A program made the position numbers and the translations under genes. From Acanthaster planci (Eukaryota; Echinodermata; Asteroidea; Valvatida; Acanthasteridae): DNA of 48,516 nt. Positions within the stretch are counted from its first letter, which is position 1. Each line of letters starts with the position of its first letter. Under the pieces are notes generated by a model. That model saw only the letters and a list, made by a program, of their open reading frames with translations. It was not told where the DNA came from and did not search any database. Location: contig NW_019091415.1 of assembly GCF_001949145.1 (NCBI RefSeq), forward strand, positions 514,218 through 562,733, written 5' to 3'. Positions 24,196-36,200 of the stretch are shown in pieces.

Positions 24196-24545
24196 CGCAC
24201 GCATACCAAAGATGGTCTTCTTCTCAGAGCTGGCCTCTGGCAGCAGGAGCATTGGACAGCCACTCAAAACTACAAAGATTGTCTAAAGACGTCGTTGAGA
24301 TCCTGTGGTATTACTCAACATAATGTAGGTGGGAGACTTTGGCCACTGACCACAGTGCCTGGCAACTTGCTGTCCAAAGTGGATTACAGGCATTTGAGGA
24401 GAGGCGTCTGCAAGATCTAGACCTGAAGCATCAAGCCCGTAAAGAGAGGAGACCTAATCCAACAGCTGCTGCATGCCCACAGTGTGGTCGCATCTGTGCA
24501 TCCGACTTGGGGCTACGTTCCCACCTATGATCACATCAACGGCGC
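24196..24545 (+). mobile_element. LINE relic, C-terminal segment with zinc-finger tail
   Basis: Plus-strand, frame-broken: RIPKMVFFSELASGSRS, then ATDHSAWQLAVQSGLQAFEE and KERRPNPTAAACPQCGRIC with LGLRSHL, the Cys/His tail of the same type of LINE ORF2. About 170-200 residues expected between FADD and this segment are missing. Confidence 0.88.
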
Positions 24546-24640
24546 CTCTGACATCTTAGTCGTTCGCGACTGACTTCCATGAGTGAGGGATAATGAGCTC
24601 GTGCGTAGAAATCTACCCATTTAATTGAATGCACACTTAG

Positions 24641-24790
24641 GGCCTGTTTGTTTGACATGGCCGTGCGTGGATCTGGATCTCGATTAGTGATCCTAACGCT
24701 GGTTCGCACCATGCATTAGATGGATTTTGGTGTTCGTAAACCAATGACAGATCACTGATCACGATAAAGATCTGTGTGAAACAAACGGCC
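24641..24790. mobile_element. hAT-like MITE, copy 2
   Basis: Termini ggcctgtttgttt and aaacaaacggcc are inverted; inside, agtgatcctaacgctggttc and cagatcactgatcacgat are also complementary in part. Same family as 6376-6492. Target duplication not clear. Confidence 0.65.
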
Positions 24791-25139
24791 TTATTAGGCA
24801 TGTGTTCATTGAAATCTTTTTCCGAGCACCATCTTTTTCTTACTTCCGGATAGCTTGAAGTAAAAACCTACCTGTTTTGTGTTGTTTGTCTGAACTACAT
24901 GTACATTCCTGGACAAGTTCTGCTTGGAAGGTGAAATGTAAGCTTCTTCTTGCAGAAAATTTTTTCTTAGAAAATTTCTAGAAAAGAAATTTGGCCAGAT
25001 TTTGATTCGCACTTTGACATTTGTGAACGGTTTGTAAAAAATCACAGGAGCCCAAAAAATTGACAAAAATTTATAGGGAGATACAAGTCATTCGCTACGT
25101 GTGATTCCAAATACTTTTGTTCATACTCAGCAGTCATAT
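24791..25139. other. no gene seen
   Basis: AT-rich spacer between the MITE and the dispersed repeat; nothing recognised. Confidence 0.5.
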
Positions 25140-25725
25140 AAACTTTTGCATCTTATGTCTGTTTAATCAAAATGACTTTTAGAGATTCCATTTGTTTACA
25201 ATTGGCCAAAAACTGAATACATATTATTTCCTAGTTTCTGATCGTGCATTATTTGCACACAAATACACTGCAAACTCAACTACACAGACATGGCAGAAAT
25301 GTATGTGATGAATGGGTTCATCAACTGTGCGGCGTGGGGGATGTTATCGTTGATGGCTCACTGCACAGGTGAAAAAGTTTAGGCAAATTCTATATTTTAA
25401 TTGATTGGAATTCTAATGAAAATTTCTATAAATTAAGAAGTTTTTCAGTAGAAAATCAGCTTGTTTAATGGTTCTGGCTGTAAAATTGATTTCTTGCATG
25501 GTTACTTTTTATTTGTGGAGAAGTTTTTGTCGCGATCTGGAACTGGTTAATCCACTCGTAGGAAAAGTGTCCTCGTCACTTTCGTCAGTCCTGTAAGCCC
25601 AATAATTTGTGTCTCCTACACACAAGGCTAACCACTGACCACATTTCACCAGAATTTCAGAATTTTTAGTAGCTGCAATCTGACTTAATGATTTTCACGA
25701 TTTGGTTGCAGGACTTCTTTTGCAA
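25140..25725 (+). repeat. about 600-bp diverged dispersed repeat, copy 2
   Basis: Same orientation and order of matching strings as 13262-13880, 11.9 kb away. Somewhat different indels; no protein recognised. Confidence 0.8.
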
Positions 25726-26760
25726 TTGTACAACTATCTGTGAGCTTCCAACATTCTTACTTGATTTTGTGTTAGGATTAAAAGCGTGCATTTAAGCCTT
25801 ACCATCTTGCGATCTTGTTTTATAATTGAAAATATTGAGAAATTATTTTGTGGGGAATTTTATGTATTGTGAGCATTCAAGTTTTTATATTTTCTCTTTT
25901 TGTGATTCTGGGGGGACTCCGTACTCTTACTATGTTGAAAGTTATATAAAAATTGAACCTTGCAACACCTGCCAAACAAGAGGTACATTTACCGGTAATT
26001 ATGCCGATTTGGATTTGTTTATCAGGTTGTTTACAGTGTTAAAGTGAAAGTAACTAATCAATGAAACACAACACTTGGTTATTTTTCTAAGACAAAATAA
26101 TTGGGGATATTGTTGTGTCATGTACAACAGTTTTTTGTCGATCTAGACAAATCTTGTGCACCAGCCAACAGTGCCAAAAGTAGTTATGTGTGTAATAACT
26201 TGCCTTGGCCTAGGCCTTGAATGGTAGTCACTCGGTCTTGGCCTTGGCCTAGGAGACCCCGGACTCGGCCTTGGCTCTCGAAGGTTGTAATTTGTACTCA
26301 TATACAACTGCTACACAGTTCAAAACCATCTTTCAAAACTGTTGGACGTGTTTGAAGTAGACTTTTCAGGCCAGGTGCTGTGCTGAACATAGAAGGCACG
26401 AGGTAGAAATGCAGTGAAAATGTACAGTGATAGGCAGTCTGTACCATTTGTTTTCACTCCAACATTGTAGCATTATGCTGTCAGGCCAGTGTGTGATGTC
26501 ATCTACATGTGCATAAACCCTATTAGCTCTCACCAAGCTTGGCCTAATTGTAGCAATCCAAAAGTGGAAAATTTGGGCACTTTAGAAATCAGTTGTGTAT
26601 AAATTTTGTTCTACTGGCTTAATTCAGCAGGCTGCATACTAGTACTACACTGTTGTTAAACTCTGCTACACAGTCAGCAGAGTGTGAAGGAAATAACAAA
26701 GGAAATCAGTGTTACATTTAGAATTTAGAAATGTTTCTTTACTTCTTTATCATCGTGCAG
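25726..26760. other. 5' flank of the NHR exon; no feature recognised
   Basis: Includes a 'ggccttggcctagg'-rich patch at about 26205-26275. The last bases form the NHR exon acceptor (tttctttacttctttatcatcgtgcag region). Confidence 0.45.
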
Positions 26761-27237
26761 GAAGGATGATGTGGTACTTCCACTCGTCCTGTCATGGGAG
26801 TAACATATCTCTCAGATGTACAGCTTCAACTGCCATCCGTAATCCTGACACTTTTGACAATGGCATTGTCTTCAGTGACACCAACCTCCAAGCTGGTTCA
26901 GTGGTGTCCTTGTTCTTCAAGAAAAAAAACAACCGATGGGCAGGCATGCCTCGCGTTGGCTTCACCAACCAAAATCCAGACCAGGTTAACCCACTGTCAC
27001 TCCCAGCCATCTATAGTCAAGAGGTGTCTTACCAGAGCCAGACATGGGTCATATCCCTAGAGAAGGCTAATGAAAATATTTTCATTGATTACACCTTTGA
27101 TGAGATGGGACTTGTTAGGATCAGTCAGCGAGGATGGCCAGAAAAGTTAGTGGACACACGAGGAGCAGTTAATTTCAAGAATTCAGTGTGGGCCACTGTT
27201 GATCTATCAGGCTGTTACACTTGTGTTATGAAAAATG
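26761..27237 (+). CDS. NHR (Neuralized homology repeat) exon
   Basis: A single 477-nt exon encodes an almost complete NHR domain, after acceptor TCGTGCAG and before donor GTAAGA. Hallmarks: WYFHSSCHGSNIS at the start (compare the FHxxHG of Neuralized), VSLFFKKKNNRWAG, RVGFTNQNP, IDYTFDEMGLV, VDTRGAVN, VWATVDLSGCYTCV. It enters needing one base from the preceding exon and leaves in phase 1. Two in-frame ATGs at 26766-26771 could start an isoform without an upstream coding exon. Confidence 0.85.
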
Positions 27238-30200
27238 GTAAGATAGGGATTTAAACTTTTCCATTTTTTGTAATGAGCATTCTAATTCTGAAAGATAAGT
27301 AATGAAAGTTAATTTATAACATGAAACTGAGCCCCAGTATGAAATTGCAAGTCTTACATGTAAATGAACAGGTACATGTACCAGTATTGCGATGTTGGCA
27401 CTTAATTTCCTTTATTTTCTCCATACGTCATACCACTAGACCAATAGTTCATCATTGTTGGAATGTTGCGAATATACCAATGTAGTGTTCATGTTTCAAA
27501 TTTGAATGATAATTGTAGCTTTTTATTATACACTGTAAGGCAGTAGACTGAAGAAAAAACTCAAGTTGAGACTTAAAAGACACAGGCCATCATCTGTCCA
27601 CTATGTTCTTAAGGAAACAAGTTTACTCAAAATCTAAAGAAGGGTGCTTTAGAACAAACCTGATGAATATTCTGCTGAGTGAGTTCTGCATATTCCAAGA
27701 AAAGTAGTATTCTAGGATTTTAATATCAGATCAGAAGTTACTGACCCGTGTTTTGAATTGTGCCTGAATTTAGCATCTTAGACATGTTCTCACATTCAGT
27801 GGAATGCAGCTATGGGATGTCACGCACTGAACCAATAAGTTAAAGGAACTCTTGCACAGTTGCACTTGCTTCCAATGGTGATGTTCCAAAAATACTTCTT
27901 AAGATATATTGTTGGAAATGACCTTTCATTGTTTTCTTCAAAATGACAGCTTGCCAGAAAGAATAGTTTCACATGGAGTTTAGTTCCATACCATCTTTAT
28001 GCTTTTCAACAATAGTTTTGACAGTTAAGCCTGGTTTTCTTATGGTCGTTTGTAACGCAGATGGTCCGCAAGACATCAAGATGCAGACAGTTGTGGAAGA
28101 GACGCAGCGTGACATCATTCCACCCAAAATATTAAACAAAATGGGGCCTGAAGCTCAGAAAATTTTCACCCAAAATGCCTCTTTTAGGCGGCAATGTTTC
28201 CTCTTGAAGCCAAACTGATACTCCAGTTTGATTTAATTTGTCAGTGGTCAGCTATTTTGTTGATGGTTGGGGTTGCATTTGCTAGTAACAAGGAGAAAAT
28301 AAACAAAATTATTGGTACTAAGCAAGACAAACATCATTGTACGCCTGTCATGCGTGTGTGTTTGTATAGGCCTACTCAGCAACTCAACACAGACAGTCGG
28401 TAAAGTTGACTCGGGCTCAACTTTGCCGATCCATCTGCAGCTGATTTGCGTTATCAGCGATACTTCCATCTGACATGTTTCCATACATGTATGTCTGCGT
28501 TGTAGTTTGCATCTTGATTGCGTTGCTCTCTGCATTTCTTATGTCGATATTGAAACCAGGCTTTACTTTTTAGATAACTGCAAATAATGGACTCTATCTT
28601 TAAACTCAGCAGGTGAAATGGAATCATTTTTTTCTTCAGACACATGTAAGTTCTTTTCAATCTGTTTATGCATTGCTCAGCGTTAGAGGGATATGATGCG
28701 TAGGGATATGAATGATATGATGACTTCAGCTTGAGTGATTTATTGCACTGTGAACTTGGTAATTCTTCATATGCAGACAACAGTACCTACATGCCCAAAG
28801 AGATAATAGAGCAAGGAGTACAAGCACAGCAAGTGTATATTGAAGAATTGTCGAAGGGCAGCAGAAGTGTACGTTTGACTAAACTGGTGCTGATTGGCCA
28901 AGGAGGGGTAGGGAAAACCAGTGTAATGCAAAAGCTGACCAACTTCAGGTAAATATATGCTAAAGGCTTATCAGCTATGGCCATCATGACAAGATGTCCA
29001 TCTTCTCCATGTGTTCTGGCTAACTGAAAAACTATGACCCCACGAACACATTTCATTAAGCTTTTACTGTACATTTGCTTGTACAAATGGTTTGTTTGAA
29101 AAAGGTGACATGATTAAGTGTTTCCAATTTGAAAGGATTATGGTGAACTATGGTACATATACATTTGCACTGCAGAAACGTTCCCCATTAAGTTGATGCT
29201 TTCTTGATTTTTGTGATTGGATGCTGGCCAGGGTTGATTTCCTGTGACAGACAGTGGCATAGTCCTGCAAGTAGGTGCCAAGGTTTGGTTTGGGTTCAGT
29301 TCGGACACGGTTCGGAATTTTTTTGCCGAATTTCGGTTCAGGTTCGGACATGTACACACATGTACATGTACGTACATATACATGTACATGTAGAGTGCAC
29401 ATTAAGACATTGAAGAGCTCGTTATGAAGGTGCCATATACTTCCGTGCATAAAATATGTTAATTCAAGCAATGAATCTCCGCTCCATCCCCATCCATGAG
29501 CAACTTCGATTTGAACATTAATTTTTTCTAAACTGTTTCCCCAAACTTTGTGCAGGAGTTAGCATTCCATAGAAAGTTACCATCGGAGGTGTAACAGTTT
29601 CCGACCGTGTTTTGCCAACCAAAAGCAGTTGTGTTTGGACCACGCTTGATTCAACAAATGATTGTAGGATATGTGAAAACAGAAAAACAGCACGCTCAAA
29701 TGGGAGTTTCCTCCTTTGCAGGATACAAGATGAAATTAGATTTCGAGCGAATTGTGTTTTGTTTATTTTTCATAATACAGATTCAACTACGAAACTATTG
29801 CTTTAATGTATTCGATGAACAACCCTATCAATTTGGTATTCTTTCCCAGGATGGTGCCCACGTGGCCAAAGGTGCAATTTTCCATCAGTCTTTTTTTGAA
29901 TGGAAAATTCCATTACAATGCATTTCCACTACAGCTTTGATCAAACTTGATCAAACAAAAGGCAAGTTTAGGCCACCATGTGAACCAAATCTTCTCGAGT
30001 GCTGGAGTGCTGCACCAGCCCGCCTGGCAAAATCTGTTTTCCCTTCGAGTTGCCTTTGATCGAGCATGAGTAAGACTGTGATCAACATCCAATCAAAATT
30101 TGTGTTGCACAGCCATCTATGACATCATTGGCCTAATACAGAATGTAAGGGTGTGGCTATAATGGCAAACATAATGCTAAATCTCAATATACATACATGT

Positions 30201-33200
30201 ACATGTAAGCACAATTGGATGTAGTGAGAATTTAGAATTGTTGTGCAGCGAAAATGCTGTATGTTGCATGTTCTCGGTTGATTGTTAGTGAATTCTCACC
30301 ACATGCTGTTTACAACCATTGCCTGATGCGTGGCCATCGTAGATTTACTGTACATGTACATTTACATTTACAGTCCGTATGTACACGTACATATGCTGAG
30401 TGCCGGTGCGGCATAACTCGTTTTCCATTTTTCATTCCATTTGCTTTTTTATCTAGTTTTCTCGTGTAGATTCTGTGTGCTATCAATGCCATGCAGTATT
30501 AAAGCTGAACATCCGAACCAACCAGTTTGGTTTGGTTCAGTTCGAAAGTGCCGTGTTCAATGATTTCTGGTTCGCTTCCGCGGTTCGGCTGCAGCGCTAC
30601 AGTGGCATAACTGGGGTACATATTGCAGGCACTTGGCGGTCTCATTTTCTGGAGGGGGCATTCAATGGGTTTGGTTACAGTTAAAATGCCGACTGTCAAG
30701 AGATTTTTTCATTTTCTAATTTCTGAGCCGGGGATATAAGCCTTGAGTCGGATCCCGTTCTCCCTGTGTCCCCTCCCTTTAGCTATGCCACTAGTGACAG
30801 AGCAAGAAACATTTGTGATTCATTACTCGATGCTTGCCATAACACCTTGCTTCGTTATGTATGCATGTGGTTACATGTTTTCCATTTAGCATAAATGGGA
30901 TGATAAATTTATCTTAAACAGAGTTGATGTTGGAATACCAAATTTGCTCACTGGCAGTGGATTGTGCAGCTTAGTTTATGTAAGGAACAATGTACTTACT
31001 CTTGGAATATTGCGGTGCATGTATTGTGATGTGCTCTGTGGCATGGGAATATGCAATAAAGCATAGTACTATTACATGTACTTGGAGCTTGTCGTCGTCT
31101 ATCAGGTACATGTACTAATACATACACATATACTCTAGCAAGTTGCACTAACAAATGTAGGCAACAGAAACAACTTTTTATTAATTTATGTTAACAAGAT
31201 AATTCTAATGCAGATCTGATGTCTTGGAAAGCTGTGCTGGTGGCATTGATGTCTTACTCAGTGTTAGAATTGATGGGATGAGGTTTTGGCATTATCATGG
31301 AGAAGTCCGAGGTAACATTCAAAGCTGTTTTTATCATTGATGTCCTTGGCATGGCCGTTTTATTATGTGCATGTATGAGAATATTCACTTAGAATTAAGC
31401 TTGAATGGATTCTAAGTGCAACACCGCTGCTTAAAAGTGATTAAAACCTCTCATACAGCAAAAAATGCTCTGCAGTGTATGCATGCATGCATGGTTACAT
31501 TGTTTTCATGAAGTGAAACAAAATGTTCAGTAATTCTATTGTTTTATTTTTGTTTTTGGAGTACATGTATTGACTTTTCTAAAACAGACTACAAAACTGC
31601 ATGTTTTGGGGGTGTAATGGTAAGAGTAATGGTATGTCAAGATGTACTTTGCATCGGGGAGATGTCAATTTTAATAACGAGTTTTGCCCTAACCCAATAT
31701 ATATTCAGTGTATACTCAGTATACTCGGTGCCTATCCAAGAGCGTGCAAAAAAAATTCACAAGCATGCTTGGGTGGGACTCAAACCCACGACCTCCTGCT
31801 CACTAATACTAGCACAGACGTCTTAATCATTCAATCACTGAGCTAGCCAGGGTTGGCTGGCCGGTCCGAATCAGATGTAAGGGCAAAACCCGTAATTAAA
31901 ATTAACATCTCCCTGATGCAAAGTACATCTTTGCGGTACCGGCTGCTGTACTGTACATCTGACTTGAATCGGCCAGCTAACCCCCGGCTAGCTCGGTGTC
32001 AAGTGGTTAATCTGCACTAGTAAGGAGGAAGTTGTGGGTTTGATTCCCACCAGAGTAACCTTGAGTATACAGTGTTTATGAATACATACACGTATGTATA
32101 TGCTGGGTAAGGGCAAAACCCGTAATGAATTTACAGAGTGACAGTTCAATCCCATGAGGCAAAACCAAACTGGAATAGTTCAACCTTTATTTAGTCCCTG
32201 CATGAAATTATTCTTTCCTTGCACAAATGGGAAACATTCATTATTTGTTATATACATGTTCATTGCCTGGATAAATCTTTGTGTACAGGTCACCATTTCA
32301 CTTTCTCTTTATGATTGTAAAATCAGAAGATGAAATTATGTTTCTAAATTATTGAATGCTTCAGCTGACATTCTCATGGATCTTGCAGATTGGTGTTATC
32401 ATTATGTAACGTCCATACACTTAGTTTGTTTAAGCTACTGGTACAAGAATGATAAGTTTTACTTTTGAATTCAGAAATTTTACTTCTGTTAAAAGATGGA
32501 ATGTGAATAGCCACATAATAATGCAATCATGCCTTCTGTGCATGCACAGTTCAAGGGTATTATTGAATGGTGCATAAATGGTCTTTAGTTAGTATATGAA
32601 ATAATTAAACGGCGTTACTGACTGGAGGGCATGTTCCCCCCCCCCCACAAAATTCTAGTGCCCCAAACAAAAACCTATAATTTGCGTCTTGGTAAGGAAA
32701 TTTCTTTTAAAACATTTTGTGTGTCAGTAATGCAGGGTGAAATGAATGAAGTTTACTGGGTAGTAGTTGAATTTAATTGTCTTCATCCCACTCACCATAG
32801 GGCTTTTTAATTTTTAATTAATTTTTTTGAAGTGACACCCCCTTCAAACGACTTGCTGTACACTTGCACAAAGTTCCCATATATTCAGTGAACCACAGAA
32901 CAAGGAAACTGGTCTATGTACAGGTATATCTTGACTTTGGTAGACAGAATAGTAGCAGAAGCTCTCATGGAGAAGTTCACAATTTACCTAAAGTGTGATG
33001 AAAGAAGTAGAATGTTGTCGTTTAAGCAGTTATTTACCTCTCCTTTTCACCCTCTCTGCAATGTACTTGTAGAACGATTTAATGGTAGACCTAAAACCAT
33101 GCCCATGTTTTCAGAAAAACCAAGAGACTAGGGTCAGTATCTATGAACGGTGTTAAACAGAGAAGCATCAAAAAGAGAGTTTAGGTTTTCACCCTTTGAG

Positions 33201-36200
33201 GTACTTTTTGGGAGAACCATACGAAGTCCTTGAACAATTTTGAAAGAGTTTTGGTCAGGTGACACTGAGAACGAGAAAGTGAAGTCCACCTATGAGTTTT
33301 TTATACCATGGTAATACAATTTCTTACTCATTGAGAATTGATCATGTGATAATGCCACAAACACACATGTATCAGATCGAGAGAACATGAGTGATCTACC
33401 CCACAGGTTCATTACCTTGATTTTTCCCACAGTTAAAAGTCACTGTGCTGTTTCCATAGCATTGTATTGGCGTGACCTGGGATAATAAGTTCAGTTGTAC
33501 AGCTGTGTTAGTGCTACCTGCTTTAACTTGTACAAGATATGCAGAAGTGGGACAGACAGTGAAGCACTATTTCTGCTGTAACTGCCATTTTTATTTACAT
33601 CATTCGTTTGTGGTTTAACGAAGCCAATTTTGTAATGATACTAGCTTCCATGTATGTGCAAATAGTAATATGCTAAAAACATACTAAATTTTGAGCAATC
33701 TAACAAGCTGAACACAACCAAGGAAACGTCCATCAGGCTTCACTTTGCAAGACAAGTTAGTTGTGTTGGATATTTTTTTATCCATGTACATCACACACAC
33801 ATTAGTTCTCTTGTGAATGTCATGCAGCATTATGTAGGTCTCCTGTTTGTAGTTTTGTTCATGTACCATGTATCCATAGTCAAATTGCTTAAAGGATATC
33901 TACAGGAGGCATTGAATTACACATACCGGTACATGCCTATTTCATGTTTACAAGTACTGCATTTATGCTTCCCTTGTTTTGCTGGGTCAGGATATTCAAT
34001 GCCTTTATGGTTTTACATGCATGCCCAAGCACATTTTCTAAAACATTGATCTGTATGCATGGGCTCCACACACTAACAGAAGACAGTGCTTTACACCCCC
34101 GTTCCACTGAGACACACTCCAGCTATGCCTTGAAAAAATGCTCTTCTGGAGCTTGCTTTATTGCCACCACATTCACACTGCGGTGCTTGTTTTGACCATG
34201 CTTAATATTTGCATGGGGGTAGTATAGTGGATTAGAATCGCCAAAAAAGTGCCACAAAAACATAGCTAAAAGTCCATTATCATAGCTCTATCGAGGTGGC
34301 AGCACAGATTGATCATAGGCATGGGAGCAGAAGTACCTCAACAATGCTTCTGAAGTACTTATTATTTTTCTCCCATTCCAATACCTCATGTGTTGGAGAA
34401 TGGCAATCTGAACAAGGGCCACCTCATGCTATACACCCATCTTTGGCGGAGGCTGGGGAAGGACTGACAAAAACGTGAATTTCTGCCGATTTAGATACAA
34501 ACAGTTTTAGATCGCCCCAGAATCCCAGCATGAGCACAGCTCAATCACTTTGATCATATTACAATCATAGCAAGATCTTTTTGTCATCGTAAATGTAGTA
34601 CATCTGCATCGTCTATACTGTAGTGGCAGTGCCTGTGATTGCTTGCAATCACCTATGAAATGTGGCGCGATTGCGGCAAAAGTGCCATGGAACTGAAGTG
34701 GCAGTGTTCCTAGCCCAGACCATTGTGTTGCGAACATGATAGTACAGTTGCCTCAGAGCCAGATATTGGCTTGTGATGGTGATTCTGGGGCAATTTATTA
34801 AAATTTTGAAGAGTGCCATGAGTGGGAAGAATATATTGGGAATGTGTCTCATTGGAATGGTGGCTATTACCTAGAAATAATGGTGAATGGAGACACCACA
34901 ACATGCACAATTTGAATGGAATAGCCATCAAGTACGTACACACACTCAAAAGAACCTTGTCATGTCCCTGGATGCATGGTTGCAGTGGTGGTCAAGTTCA
35001 TTCTAACCTCTCCCCGTTATCACCAGTGAAGGGCACTTACAGTTGAAATCCATAAAGAGATTTTAAGGTGTTGGAACTCTGAACTGTAATCAATTTCATC
35101 ATCCTGATATGCATTAAAACCAGAAATTTGATGGCTGTTTCATGCTTCTCTTTGCTGCTTGACAAAACAGTCATTGAAAAGAATAGGGACAGCCAAGTTA
35201 CTCCGACGACTCATGTGTGACTGTATAAGAAACAGATGTTTCATTGATCATTAATGCTTTCAATGATTTTCATCATTCTGTTTTAAGAAGAGAGTTCTTA
35301 GTGCTGCATACCATTAAAGTTTGAAAATAATTTTTTTTTCACAGAACATCTCTTCAAGTCTGTTTCTGCATCTGTTTTATTCCTTGAAATTGTTCATTTT
35401 ATAACTCGTGCAAGACACTCATCTTTTATTTCAAGATGATTACTGCACACATTAATGAGATAAGATGGCCCTTGGACCCATCTTAATTTAAGACGAGTTG
35501 ATAAGAAAGTTAGGACATATTGAATGCATCTTTAGTTTAGTGAAATCGATCTTAGGATGAGTTGCAAGATAAAACAAGTTACCAGGTTACCCTTCCTATG
35601 ACATGTTTTTAAGCATTTCATAAAATTGGCCCCTCCTTTTTCAAATCTGGCTCATCCCCTCTCCCCATGCAAAACTGGACTTTTATTGTTAAATGGTTTT
35701 GTCAAATGTTCGGTTGAGAGCTTGTTTGTCAAACATCAAGTCATTACTTGCTTTATTTTTTATTTAAATTAGTTACAAGTGAAGGGAAAGGTATGGCTGA
35801 AGCCTCTGGTCATGAGTTACCTGTTGATGGAGACGCCCTTCTGAATGTCTGGGATCACACAGGACAGGACCTAGTTGACCTTACACACCAGGTAAGGGTC
35901 ATAGGGACAGGTTGACATCAATTGAGACTAAATATAGCTCAAAGAGGGAAAAATACTTGGTGGAAGGGTATTGTCATGCAAAAGGTCTGCTAAAGAAATA
36001 AGCAGCAAGCTCTTGCAAATAGTGAGTTTGGGGGAAAACTAGAAACTCCTTAAACCAATAAATTGTCTTACACATGTATGGTGATGAAGGCAACAGTTTG
36101 GAGATGGAATAAAAGATAACTTTGAGTGCGGTGATTCAAATGAGCATGGCAAAAAATTTGAACAGTCACTGGTTGTGGCAAGAAACAAACCATAATTGCT

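Noticed and set aside
26792-27060. Other-frame reading of the NHR exon on both strands
   Set aside because: Shadows of the NHR frame, which alone shows domain similarity.
29607-30059. 150-codon plus-strand frame in an intron
   Set aside because: No domain, low-complexity composition, and not in a phase usable with the flanking ROCO exons.
31601-31846. Plus-strand frame with a matching minus-strand peptide at 40346-40555
   Set aside because: Similarity comes from the shared TIR/tRNA-like element, not from a protein.
31765-32055. Possible tRNA genes (box A-like and box B-like strings)
   Set aside because: No foldable anticodon and acceptor stems; part of a repeated mobile element.
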